From: an uncultured SAR86 cluster bacterium
GTDB lineage: Bacteria; Pseudomonadota; Gammaproteobacteria; Magnimaribacterales; Magnimaribacteraceae
Assembly (NCBI GenBank): GCA_902574355.1
Contig: CACGNN010000006.1
Span: 1-64,000 of the forward strand
Reading direction: 5' to 3'
DNA length: 64,000 bases
Part shown: one piece after another, positions 39,625 to 48,035 of the stretch
Numbering within the stretch: the stretch's first letter is position 1
How the letters are laid out: every line of letters starts with the position of its first letter
Position numbers and translations under genes: made by a program
The notes under the pieces: model-generated
Database searches by the model: none
What the model saw: only the letters and a program-made list of their open reading frames with translations
What the model was told of the DNA's origin: nothing

Positions 39625-39630
39625 TATAAT
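39625..39630 (+). promoter_or_regulatory. recA promoter -10 element
   Basis: Perfect TATAAT, 29 bases before the recA ATG. The -35 region at 17-bp spacing (CTGTTC) coincides with the LexA box, so repression would block polymerase directly. Confidence 0.7.
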
Positions 39631-39658
39631 GCAATAATATTTTAAACGGAGAAATATT

Positions 39659-40678
39659 ATGGCTCATAAAAAGGTGACTGACATAAAAGAAGTAGATAAA
39701 TCCAAGCAACTAGATAGCGCTTTAGGTCAAATTGAGAGACAGTTTGGCTCAGGTACCGTCATGCGCATGGGAGAAAAGAGACATGAAAAAATTCCTGCTA
39801 TTCCTACTGGATCATTAGGACTCGATATTGCATTAGGCATAGGTGGACTTCCCAGGGGAAGAATCGTTGAGATTTATGGCCCTGAGTCTTCTGGTAAAAC
39901 AACACTTACTCTTGAAGTGATAGCACAATGCCAAAAATTAGGTGGTACTGCGGCATTTATAGATGCTGAGCATGCATTAGACCCCATCTATGCTGAAAAA
40001 CTGGGAGTAAACGTTGATGAGTTGTTAGTTTCGCAACCTGATACCGGCGAGCAAGCTTTGGAAGTTGCAGATATTATGGTTGCATCTGGCGGCATCGATA
40101 TATTGGTTATTGACTCTGTAGCAGCATTAGTTCCGAAAGCTGAAATAGAAGGAGAGATGGGAGACCACCATGTTGGTCTGCAAGCAAGACTAATGTCACA
40201 AGCTCTAAGGAAGATTACTGGAAATGTTCAGAAGTCGGATACCTTGGTCATATTTATCAATCAAATAAGACACAAAATAGGAGTTATGTTTGGAAGTCCG
40301 GAAACAACTGCAGGTGGAAATGCTCTTAAGTTTTATTCCTCTGTGAGAATGGATATAAGAAGAATCGGCACTGTTAAAGATGGTGATGAGGCTGTAGGAA
40401 ATGAAACTCGAGTGAAGGTCGTTAAAAATAAAGTATCACCACCTTTTAAACAGGCAGAATTTCAGATACTTTACAATAAAGGGATAAATAGATTGGGAGA
40501 GCTGATTGATAAAGGAGCCGATCTCGATATCATAGAAAAGGCAGGTGCTTGGTATAGTTACGAAGGTGAGAAAATAGGACAAGGCAAGGCTAACTCCATC
40601 GAGTTTCTTGAACAAAATCCTAAATTACTGAAGACGATAGAAAAGAGAGTAATGGATTCCATTAATAAGGAGGATTAA
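39659..40678 (+). CDS. recA: Recombinase RecA
   Basis: Strand-exchange ATPase and SOS co-protease. Walker [11 protein letters not shown] (about residues 70-79), [55 protein letters not shown]-type L2 region, and no intein. 339 residues. Preceded by a ribosome site (ACGGAG). recX, the usual next gene, is missing; a terminator and a thiolase follow. Confidence 0.98.
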   Translation: MAHKKVTDIKEVDKSKQLDSALGQIERQFGSGTVMRMGEKRHEKIPAIPTGSLGLDIALGIGGLPRGRIVEIYGPESSGKTTLTLEVIAQCQKLGGTAAFIDAEHALDPIYAEKLGVNVDELLVSQPDTGEQALEVADIMVASGGIDILVIDSVAALVPKAEIEGEMGDHHVGLQARLMSQALRKITGNVQKSDTLVIFINQIRHKIGVMFGSPETTAGGNALKFYSSVRMDIRRIGTVKDGDEAVGNETRVKVVKNKVSPPFKQAEFQILYNKGINRLGELIDKGADLDIIEKAGAWYSYEGEKIGQGKANSIEFLEQNPKLLKTIEKRVMDSINKED

Positions 40679-40720
40679 TTTCTCTTTCTCAAAATACCTA
40701 TTTTGTTATAGGATTCAAAT

Positions 40721-40747
40721 GTGGCGACTAATTGAGTCGCCACTTTT
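40721..40747 (+). terminator. Rho-independent terminator after recA
   Basis: Nine-base perfect stem GTGGCGACT / AGTCGCCAC with loop AATTG, followed by TTTT (40744-40747). It is strongly G+C-rich against the local background and ends 20 bases before the thiolase ATG, so recA is probably a single-gene transcript. Confidence 0.88.
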
Positions 40748-40767
40748 ATGAAAATTAAGGAGATATT

Positions 40768-41946
40768 ATGGGGAATGCATATATAGTCGGTGCAGTAAGA
40801 ACACCAGGCGGTAGGAAAAATGGAAAGCTAAGTCAGTGGCATCCTGCTGATCTAGGAGCACTTGTTCTTGATGAAATAGTAGAAAGAACTGGAGTGGAAC
40901 CCGAAATGATTGATGATGTAATTTTTGGATGTGTAAGTCAGTCAGGTGCGCAATCAGGAAATATAGCAAGAACAGCTGTATTAGCTTCTTCTTTACCTGA
41001 ATCAGTACCAGGCACAACAGTTGATAGGCAATGTGGTTCTTCTCAACAAGCAATTCACTTTGCTGCACAGGCAGTCATGTCTGAAACGCAGGATATAGTT
41101 ATAGCTGGTGGTGTAGAGGTAATGAGTCAAGTGCCCATTGGAGCAGCAATCATAGATAGTTTTAATGCAGGACATGGCCAACCTTTTGGAGGAAAGGGCA
41201 CTAGTGAAAGATATCCAGGCGTACAATTTAGTCAATTCACTGGAGCTGAAATGATGGCTGAAAGATGGAAAATGCCAAGAGAAGAATTGGATAGCTTTGC
41301 TTTGGCGAGTCATCAAAAAGCAATTAATGCAACAGAAGGTGGTTTTTTTGATAGAGAAATAGTTCCTGTGGAGGGAGATCTTCCTAACGGTGAGAAGGAG
41401 ATGGTCACTGTAGATGAAGGCATTAGATTTGATGCAAGTGAAGAAAGTCTATCTGGTTTGAATACTTTAACTGATGAAGGAGTTTTAACTGCCGGAACAT
41501 CGAGCCAAATTTGTGATGGAGCAGCTGCAGTTATGCTTGTAAATGATGCTGGTCTTAAAAAGCTTGGACTTAAACCGAGAGCAAAGGTAGTAGCTTTAGC
41601 TTTAGCCGGCGATGATCCGGTAATTATGTTGACTGGACCGATACCTGCTTCAAAAAATGTATTAGAAAAAGCTTCGATGTCTATCGAAGATATAGATTTG
41701 TATGAAGTAAATGAGGCGTTTGCTCCAGTTCCATTGGCATGGGCAAAAGAATTAAACGCTGATTTAGATAAATTAAATGTTAACGGTGGAGCAATGGCAT
41801 TAGGTCATCCATTGGGAGGAACAGGAGCAAAACTTATGACTACCTTGTTGCATGAATTGGAAAGAAGGGAAGCTAGGTTTGGTTTGCAAGCAATTTGTGA
41901 AGGCGGAGGCACTGCCAACGCAATGATAATTGAAAGAATTAGTTAG
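40768..41946 (+). CDS. Acetyl-CoA C-acyltransferase (thiolase)
   Basis: Thiolase-superfamily enzyme cleaving or forming a 3-ketoacyl-CoA. Active-site residues: nucleophile Cys in TTVDRQCGSSQQA (about residue 90), NEAFAPVPLAW, HPLGGTGAKLM with His, and the second Cys in CEGGGTANAM. 392 residues, complete. The DRQCGSSQQA form is common in fatty-acid and steroid-type degradative thiolases, so beta-oxidation is more likely than biosynthesis, but substrate is not determined. A strong ribosome site (AAGGAG) precedes ATG. No other fatty-acid gene adjoins it. Confidence 0.88.
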   Translation: MGNAYIVGAVRTPGGRKNGKLSQWHPADLGALVLDEIVERTGVEPEMIDDVIFGCVSQSGAQSGNIARTAVLASSLPESVPGTTVDRQCGSSQQAIHFAAQAVMSETQDIVIAGGVEVMSQVPIGAAIIDSFNAGHGQPFGGKGTSERYPGVQFSQFTGAEMMAERWKMPREELDSFALASHQKAINATEGGFFDREIVPVEGDLPNGEKEMVTVDEGIRFDASEESLSGLNTLTDEGVLTAGTSSQICDGAAAVMLVNDAGLKKLGLKPRAKVVALALAGDDPVIMLTGPIPASKNVLEKASMSIEDIDLYEVNEAFAPVPLAWAKELNADLDKLNVNGGAMALGHPLGGTGAKLMTTLLHELERREARFGLQAICEGGGTANAMIIERIS

Positions 41947-43217
41947 CTTTTAATAATTGAAACAAGATCTTGATGAGAAACTAATTTAGGTTTCTCATCT
42001 TTTCTTTCTTTTAATTCAATCTCGCCTGTTTCTATAGTTCTTTCACCGATAATTATAATGAAGGGAATTCCTGTAACTTCCATGTCAGCAAACTTAACTC
42101 CTGGCCTTTTATCTCTATCATCCCAGAGTACATCAATATTATTATCTTTAAGCAATTGATAAATTTCTAAACATTTTTTCTTAATTTCATCTTTACTCTT
42201 TTGATTAACTTCAACTAGTGCTACTTCAAATGGTGCTAGGGATTTTGGCCATATTATTCCTTTGTCGTCGTAGTTTTGTTCAATCGCAGCTGCCACGATT
42301 CTCGAAGCGCCGATCCCGTAACATCCCATTTCAGGATGTATATCTTTATCCTCACCTTGTATCCTCAAATTAAGAACCTCAGAATATCTCCTTCCTAGTT
42401 TGAAAATATGTCCAACTTCAATTCCTTTTTTTAACTTTAACGATCCTATGCCATCTGGGCTTGGCATACCCTCGAGTGAAGCAGGGTCTTGGCCCTCTTG
42501 AAGTTCCGCCAATAGCTCTGCATTAATTGCATAATCACTTTTATCGCTGAAAGCTAGAAGGTCTTCCCCCGAGTCTGCAAGAACATGAAATTCTTCCGAA
42601 TCAGAGCCACCTATAGTGCCGCTATCTGCTTTGACAATCCTGTAATCTAATCCTATGACATTGAATATTTGTGTGTATGCATCCTTCATAATAGAGTAAC
42701 TTTTATCCATACCTTCTTTGTCAAGATCAAAAGAATACGCATCTTTCATAATGAATTCTCTGGATCTCATTACTCCGAATCTAGGTCTTATTTCATCTCG
42801 AAATTTGGTTTGAATTTGATATAAATTTATAGGAAGTTGCTTGTAACTCGTTATGAGATTTTTACATAAATCAGTGATTATTTCCTCGTGGGTTGGCCCG
42901 AGGCAGAACTTATTCTCGTGTCGGTCAAAAAATACTAAAAGTTCTTGTCCGTACTGATCGATTCTTCCTGATTCTTCCCACAGCGAAGCTGGTTGAACCA
43001 TAGGCATCAAGATTTCTTGAGCCCCTGCATCATTCATACCTTTTCTGATGATATTTTCTATTTTTTGAAGTACTTTCTTTCCTAATGGAAGCCAGTTATA
43101 TATTCCAGATGAAACTTGTCTAATCAGACCAGCCCTTATCATGAGTTGATGGCTAATTATCTCTGCATCAGCAGGATTTTCTCTTTGAGTACCTAGGATT
43201 AAGTGTGAAGCTTTCAT
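41943..43217 (-). CDS. proS: Prolyl-tRNA synthetase lacking the INS editing domain
   Basis: Charges tRNA-Pro. Class II motifs are intact: RQVSSGIYNWLPLG, the motif 2 region TKFRDEIRPRFGVMRSREF, and motif 3 in GCYGIGASRIVAAAIEQNYDD; the C-terminal anticodon domain is present. Where the E. coli enzyme has roughly 165 residues of Ala-tRNA-Pro editing domain, this one passes directly from SDYAINAELLAEL to PSPDGIGSLKLKKGIEVGH. The 424-residue length is thus like alphaproteobacterial ProRS rather than the 570-residue gammaproteobacterial form. The stop shares TTAG with the thiolase. Confidence 0.93.
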   Translation of the reverse strand: MKASHLILGTQRENPADAEIISHQLMIRAGLIRQVSSGIYNWLPLGKKVLQKIENIIRKGMNDAGAQEILMPMVQPASLWEESGRIDQYGQELLVFFDRHENKFCLGPTHEEIITDLCKNLITSYKQLPINLYQIQTKFRDEIRPRFGVMRSREFIMKDAYSFDLDKEGMDKSYSIMKDAYTQIFNVIGLDYRIVKADSGTIGGSDSEEFHVLADSGEDLLAFSDKSDYAINAELLAELQEGQDPASLEGMPSPDGIGSLKLKKGIEVGHIFKLGRRYSEVLNLRIQGEDKDIHPEMGCYGIGASRIVAAAIEQNYDDKGIIWPKSLAPFEVALVEVNQKSKDEIKKKCLEIYQLLKDNNIDVLWDDRDKRPGVKFADMEVTGIPFIIIIGERTIETGEIELKERKDEKPKLVSHQDLVSIIKS

Positions 43218-43275
43218 AAAGTGTGCATGCTAATACTAACATATAGCTAGTTTTGAGAATCTATATAATTAAAAT

Positions 43276-43284
43276 TGCTATAAT
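43276..43284 (+). promoter_or_regulatory. Putative extended -10 promoter for fmdB-like/aspS/yebC
   Basis: TGCTATAAT at 43276-43284 is a perfect extended -10 (TGnTATAAT) 46 bases before the FmdB-like ATG. A second TATAAT lies at 43264-43269. No good -35 is seen at standard spacing, as expected for extended -10 promoters. Confidence 0.5.
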
Positions 43285-43329
43285 TACTGCATAAGTTGTA
43301 ATTCAGCTTTATTTATTTAGTAATCGTTT

Positions 43330-43608
43330 ATGCCAACATATATTTTTAAGAATAAAAAAACTGATGAGATTTTTGAGCAACAGATGCGAATTTCAGAGTT
43401 AGACGAATATAAGAAAGAAAATCCTGATCTTATTCAGATGCCTACAGCTCCATCATTTAGACTTAAAGGAACAGGATGGTATGAAACAGATTTTAAAACA
43501 GGAAATAAAAAAAATATTGCCAAAAGCGATAACGAAAGCCAGTCTTCTTCAAAGCCTAAAGAAAAAAAAGGTTCATCGACAAAAAAAGTATCATCTGAAA
43601 AGAAATGA
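43330..43608 (+). CDS. FmdB-family-like small protein without zinc cysteines
   Basis: A 92-residue protein upstream of aspS, where gammaproteobacteria often carry an FmdB zinc-ribbon gene. The start MPTYIFKNKKTDEIFEQQM and the block SFRLKGTGWYETDFKTG fit that family, but no cysteine occurs anywhere in the protein, so it cannot form the usual CxxC zinc ribbon. A Ser/Lys-rich tail (residues about 62-92) is probably disordered. Function is unknown. The stop overlaps the aspS ATG (ATGA). Confidence 0.7.
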   Translation: MPTYIFKNKKTDEIFEQQMRISELDEYKKENPDLIQMPTAPSFRLKGTGWYETDFKTGNKKNIAKSDNESQSSSKPKEKKGSSTKKVSSEKK

Positions 43609-45380
43609 AAAGAACGCATAAATGTAACCAAGTTACTTCAGACTTAATAGGTCAAGAGATTACTATTTCGGGTTGGATTCATAGGAGGCGGGACCATGGT
43701 GGTGTAATCTTTTTTGATGTAAGAGACGAAGACGGATTGGTTCAAGTTGTCTATAACCCAGAATCTAAAGATATATTTTCTTTGGCGGAGACTTGTAGAA
43801 ATGAATTTGTAATATTTTCAAAAGGGGTTGTAAGTGAGAGGCCAGTCGGCACAGCTAATGATAATTTGGTGACGGGAGAGGTTGAGATTATTGCCTCTGA
43901 TCTTGACATTCTAAACCCTTCTTTACCAATACCTTTTCAATTAGATGAATATTCACCTGTTGGAGAAGAAACTCGCTTGAAATTTCGATTCTTGGATTTG
44001 AGACGGACTGAAATGCAAGATAATCTCAGATTAAGATCAAAAGTATCAACCTCGCTTAGAACCTACCTTGATAATGAAGATTTTATTGAAATCGAAACAC
44101 CTCTTTTAACAAAAGCAACGCCGGAAGGTGCACGAGATTATTTAGTTCCCAGTAGAACATTTCCAGGTCAATTCTTTGCTTTACCTCAGTCTCCACAATT
44201 ATTTAAGCAAACTCTAATGGCTTCAGGTTTTGAAAAGTATTTTCAATTTGCTAAATGTTTCAGAGATGAGGATTTAAGGGCTGACAGACAGCCAGAATTT
44301 ACACAATTAGACATAGAGATGTCCTTCGTAGATTCTAAAGAGGTTATGAGCTTAATTACCAAAATGATTAAACAAGTATTTAAAGAAACTATGTCAGTTG
44401 ATTTGGGAGAGTTTGTAGAAATTACATACCATGAAGCTATTGAGAAATATGGTGTTGATAAACCAGACCTAAGAAACCCTCTAGAGTTAATTGAAGTAAA
44501 AGAATTGTTTAAAGAATGTGATTTTAAGGTTTTTAATGAACCAGCAAATGACAAAGATTCAAGAATTGCAGCTATTAAAGTACCTAATGGGAAGTTATTA
44601 ACCAGGAAACAAATAGATGATTATACAGAGTTTGTAGGAAATTATGGTGCAAAAGGACTAGCTTACATAAGGGTAGAAGATCCCTCGAAAGGAAAAGAGG
44701 GACTTCAATCGCCAATTATAAAATTTATAGAGGATTCCATCATAGAATCTTTATTATCAACTTTAGAAGTTCAAGAAGGAGATATTATTTTCTTTGGAGC
44801 AGGAAAAAGAAGTATCGTTAATGATTCATTATCAGCCTTTCGGGATCTCGTCGCAAAAGATCTAGATTTACTTACTTGTGAATGGGCACCATGTTGGGTA
44901 GTAGATTTTCCAATGTTTGAGAAAAATAGAAGTGGAGATTTAACACCATTACATCATCCATTTACTGCTCCGAATTGCACTACAGATGAACTAAAAGAAG
45001 ATCCGCTTGGGGCACTAACAGAGGCATATGATATTGTTTTAAATGGTACTGAGCTCGGAGGAGGCTCTGTAAGAATACATGATAGATTGATGCAAGAGAC
45101 TGTTTTGAAGCTTCTCAATATTAACGAGAAAGAGGCAGAAGAGAAATTTGGTTTCTTAATTGCAGCATTACAGCATGGTTGTCCCCCGCATGCAGGATTG
45201 GCAATAGGTTTTGATAGAATGATCATGTTAATGACCGGCTCAGATTCTATAAGGGATGTAATCGCCTTCCCTAAAACTCAAACAGCATCTTGTTTACTTA
45301 CTGAGGCGCCAGGACAAGCTGCGCAGGAACAACTTGAAGAATTACATATTAGGTTCCACGGATTAGAAAAGGAGGATTAA
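43605..45380 (+). CDS. aspS: Aspartyl-tRNA synthetase
   Basis: Class II synthetase of 591 residues. N-terminal OB-fold anticodon domain (SGWIHRRRDHGGVIFFDVRD), catalytic domain with FRDEDLRADRQPEFTQLDIEMSF-type motif 2 (FRDEDLRADRQPEF), the bacterial GAD insertion (about residues 285-410), and motif 3 GLAIGFDRMIMLM. Whether it is discriminating or also makes Asp-tRNA-Asn cannot be judged. Overlaps the FmdB-like gene and abuts yebC. Confidence 0.97.
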   Translation: MKRTHKCNQVTSDLIGQEITISGWIHRRRDHGGVIFFDVRDEDGLVQVVYNPESKDIFSLAETCRNEFVIFSKGVVSERPVGTANDNLVTGEVEIIASDLDILNPSLPIPFQLDEYSPVGEETRLKFRFLDLRRTEMQDNLRLRSKVSTSLRTYLDNEDFIEIETPLLTKATPEGARDYLVPSRTFPGQFFALPQSPQLFKQTLMASGFEKYFQFAKCFRDEDLRADRQPEFTQLDIEMSFVDSKEVMSLITKMIKQVFKETMSVDLGEFVEITYHEAIEKYGVDKPDLRNPLELIEVKELFKECDFKVFNEPANDKDSRIAAIKVPNGKLLTRKQIDDYTEFVGNYGAKGLAYIRVEDPSKGKEGLQSPIIKFIEDSIIESLLSTLEVQEGDIIFFGAGKRSIVNDSLSAFRDLVAKDLDLLTCEWAPCWVVDFPMFEKNRSGDLTPLHHPFTAPNCTTDELKEDPLGALTEAYDIVLNGTELGGGSVRIHDRLMQETVLKLLNINEKEAEEKFGFLIAALQHGCPPHAGLAIGFDRMIMLMTGSDSIRDVIAFPKTQTASCLLTEAPGQAAQEQLEELHIRFHGLEKED

Positions 45381-46127
45381 GTGGCTGGTCATTCAAAGTG
45401 GGCAAATATTAAGCATCGAAAAGGGAGACAGGATGCTAAGAGAGGAAAGATTTTTTCTGTATTAATTAGAGAGCTTACAGTTGCTGCAAAGCTTGGTGGC
45501 GGCGTAACAGATGATAATCCAAGATTGCGCACTGCAGTTGATAAGGCTTTAGCTGCAAATATGACTAAAGACACTATTGAAAGAGCTATTCAAAGAGGAG
45601 CTGGTGGCTTAGAAGGTGAAAATTTAGAAGAAGTAAGTTTTGAAGGATATGGACCAGGTGGAATAGCGATAATTGTAGAATCTATGACAGATAATAATAA
45701 TCGCACAGTTGCTGAAGTAAGACATGCATTTACAAAATCAGGTGGCAATCTCGGAACTAATGGGTCCGTATCTTACCTGTTTGAAAAAAAAGGTTTAATA
45801 AATATTACTCCTGATCAAGATGCAGACCAGGTAATGGAGATTTCAATTGAAGCTGGAGCTGAAGATATTGAAGTAAATGAAGACGATAGTATAACAGTGA
45901 GCTCTTCACCAGAAGATTTTGAGAATATAAAAAAAGCCCTGTTGGAGAAGGAAATTGATCTTATTGATTCTGATGTAGCCTTAATACCGGAGACAACTGT
46001 TAAAGCTGATTTAGATACCTCTTTAAAGGTTTTTAAGCTGCTTGAAATGCTTGAAGACCTGGATGATACTCAAAATGTCACCTCCAATATAGAGTTTGCT
46101 GAAGGCATGCTGGATCAATTGGATTAA
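45381..46127 (+). CDS. yebC: YebC/PmpR-family protein (TACO1-like translation factor/regulator)
   Basis: Conserved protein of 248 residues beginning AGHSKWANIKHRKGRQDAKRGK, with IQRGAGG and EGYGPGGIAIIVE. The family helps ribosomes through proline-rich stretches and has also been described as a transcription factor. GTG start with a consensus ribosome site (AAGGAGG) and no gap after aspS. In relatives ruvC-ruvA-ruvB follow; here a nuclease of another fold does. Confidence 0.95.
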   Translation: MAGHSKWANIKHRKGRQDAKRGKIFSVLIRELTVAAKLGGGVTDDNPRLRTAVDKALAANMTKDTIERAIQRGAGGLEGENLEEVSFEGYGPGGIAIIVESMTDNNNRTVAEVRHAFTKSGGNLGTNGSVSYLFEKKGLINITPDQDADQVMEISIEAGAEDIEVNEDDSITVSSSPEDFENIKKALLEKEIDLIDSDVALIPETTVKADLDTSLKVFKLLEMLEDLDDTQNVTSNIEFAEGMLDQLD

Positions 46128-46128
46128 T

Positions 46129-46548
46129 ATGACAAATTCTAGAAATAAAGGAGCTTCCTTCGAAAGAGAAGTGGCTAATTTATTGACTAATGATTTGAAT
46201 TTAACAAACAATATCAGAAGAATACTCGAGCAAACCAGAGAGAAGCATTTACCCGATTTAATGTTGGGAAGGTGGTATCTCGAATGTAAGAGATACGGAT
46301 CTGGAGCTGAACCATTAGATGCCTGGTGGAAGCAAGTCTTAGAGGCTACAAAAAATAAAGGAATCCCTGCTTTAGTATACAAATTCGATAGAAGGCCAAT
46401 TAAAGTTAGAGTGCCTCTAGGAGCCATAAACCCTTCACTCCATTTAGATTCACCTTTTACAGCAGACTTATTATGGGATGATTTTATCTTTCTTCTAAAA
46501 GAACTTTATGCCAATGATATAGCTGATCATGAACAAATAGACCAATGA
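46129..46548 (+). CDS. Putative PDDEXK endonuclease (Holliday-junction-resolvase-like)
   Basis: The start at ATG 46129, one base after yebC, gives 139 residues. It carries a PD-(D/E)xK nuclease core: RNKGASFEREVANLL (E12), then P42-D43-L, E52-C-K54 with an 8-residue gap, and a following helix DAWWKQVLEATKN, as in archaeal Hjc and phage-type resolvases. It sits between yebC and ybgC, exactly where ruvCAB lie in other gammaproteobacteria, and overlaps ybgC by 4 bases. A role as a substitute junction resolvase is inferred; a restriction or repair nuclease is the alternative. No phage gene is nearby. Confidence 0.72.
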   Translation: MTNSRNKGASFEREVANLLTNDLNLTNNIRRILEQTREKHLPDLMLGRWYLECKRYGSGAEPLDAWWKQVLEATKNKGIPALVYKFDRRPIKVRVPLGAINPSLHLDSPFTADLLWDDFIFLLKELYANDIADHEQIDQ

Positions 46549-46943
46549 AGGATTATCATTTAAGAATTTATTACGAGGATACTGATGCACAAGGCGTTGT
46601 GTATTATGCTAACTATCTGAAATTTTTTGAAAGAGCTAGAACTGAGTATTTAAGAGAAGTTGGTTACGAACAAATGAAGCTTATGCAGGAAGGTATTATA
46701 TTTATTGTCAGGAGTCTCGAGCTAAAACTTATGAAGCCAGCAAAGTTAGATGACACTGTTAAAGTGAGAACCGAATTATCTAAGCTTGGAAAAGTAAGTT
46801 TCGATTTTAAACAAACAGCATATGTCAATGATTCCTTGATTACTGAAGCGAATATTAAATGCGGTAGCTTAGATTCGAAAACTTTTACTCCTTCAGCACT
46901 TCCAGAATATTTATATAACGGAATGAAAAAACTACTTTTATAA
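46545..46943 (+). CDS. ybgC: Acyl-CoA thioesterase YbgC (Tol-Pal associated)
   Basis: Hot-dog-fold thioesterase of 132 residues, cytoplasmic, found at the head of tol-pal operons. Family signature IYYEDTDAQGVVYYANYLKFFERARTEYL near the N-terminus is recognisable through EDTDAQGVVYYANY with the catalytic Asp. ATGA overlap with the nuclease gene upstream and 4 bases to tolQ. Confidence 0.93.
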   Translation: MKDYHLRIYYEDTDAQGVVYYANYLKFFERARTEYLREVGYEQMKLMQEGIIFIVRSLELKLMKPAKLDDTVKVRTELSKLGKVSFDFKQTAYVNDSLITEANIKCGSLDSKTFTPSALPEYLYNGMKKLLL

Positions 46944-46947
46944 TTTT

Positions 46948-47622
46948 ATGGATCTCTCAATTTTAGAATTATTTTTAAATGCAAGTATTGTAGTTAAATC
47001 CGTCATAGTCATTCTAATTCTTGCATCTATTGTCTCTTGGATGATAATTTTCGAGCGTTGGATTTACATAAAAAAAGTAAACCAGGAATTCTTAGATTTT
47101 GAAACTAGATTTTGGTCAGATTCAGGACTTGAAGCTTTACTTTTAACAAGTCAAGAAGGGGAACATGAACCAATTGGCGCTGAATATATTTTTCAAGTAG
47201 GGTATCTTGACTACAAACGTCTCATAGCAGAAAGAATTGATTCAGATACTATCATGTCAAGTGTGCAGAGAAATATGCAGGCTGCGTTAACAAAAGAGCA
47301 ATCATTACTTGAAAAACATTTACCTTTTTTAGCCACTGTTGCTTCTGTGAGTCCTTACATAGGTTTGTTTGGAACAGTTTGGGGCATAATGAACTCATTC
47401 AGAGGGCTTGCCGGTTCATCTCAAGCAACATTATCTGCTGTAGCTCCCGGTATCTCTGAAGCTCTTATAGCAACGGCAATAGGACTTTTTGCAGCGATAC
47501 CTGCTTTAATCGCTTACAACAAGTATATATCTGATTCAGATCGTCTCATTTCAAGTTTTGAAGGTTTCAAAGAGGAATTTTCTTCGGTTCTTCATCGCGA
47601 TATACAGTCTGATAAAAAATGA
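46948..47622 (+). CDS. tolQ: Tol-Pal system proton channel subunit TolQ
   Basis: Inner-membrane subunit that with TolR converts proton-motive force into TolA movement during outer-membrane constriction. 224 residues with three membrane helices (about 12-35, 132-155, 170-192) and the family block PFLATVASVSPYIGLFGTVWGIM. The stop overlaps the tolR ATG by 4 bases. Confidence 0.96.
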   Translation: MDLSILELFLNASIVVKSVIVILILASIVSWMIIFERWIYIKKVNQEFLDFETRFWSDSGLEALLLTSQEGEHEPIGAEYIFQVGYLDYKRLIAERIDSDTIMSSVQRNMQAALTKEQSLLEKHLPFLATVASVSPYIGLFGTVWGIMNSFRGLAGSSQATLSAVAPGISEALIATAIGLFAAIPALIAYNKYISDSDRLISSFEGFKEEFSSVLHRDIQSDKK

Positions 47623-48035
47623 AACGAAGAAATCTGATCTCTGATATTAATGTTGTTCCTTACATAGATGTAATGCTGGTTTTATTGGTTATTTTTATGA
47701 TATCAGCTCCTTTGATGGTTCAAGGAATTCAGATAAATCTTCCCGAAGCGTCCTCTGAAGCTCTACCTGTCAAGAATAATGAACCTCTCATTATTTCCAT
47801 TAAAAAAGATGGCGCTATATTTTTAGAAACTGAATCTACTAAAGACAGATCTTTAAGTATCGAGGAGATGAACAATTTAGTCTCGAAGATTTTTGAAGCT
47901 AGTCCTGGTTTACAAGTCGTTATAAGAGGAGATGGTGAAGTGAAGTATGAAAGAGTCATGACTGTTATGGCTGAGTTACAAATAGCCGGAGCTAGTGACA
48001 TAGGATTAATCTCACAACCAATATCGTCTCAGTGA
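47619..48035 (+). CDS. tolR: Tol-Pal system subunit TolR
   Basis: ExbD-type proton-channel partner of TolQ. 138 residues: N-terminal ISDINVVPYIDVMLVLLVIFM contains the protonatable Asp in the single membrane helix, followed by the periplasmic domain (VVIRGDGEVKYERVMTVMAEL). The stop overlaps the GTG start of tolA. Confidence 0.96.
   Translation: MKRRNLISDINVVPYIDVMLVLLVIFMISAPLMVQGIQINLPEASSEALPVKNNEPLIISIKKDGAIFLETESTKDRSLSIEEMNNLVSKIFEASPGLQVVIRGDGEVKYERVMTVMAELQIAGASDIGLISQPISSQ

Noticed and set aside
43253-43284. TTGAGA as -35 for the TATAAT at 43279
   Set aside because: The spacing of 20 bases is too long; an extended -10 explains the site better.
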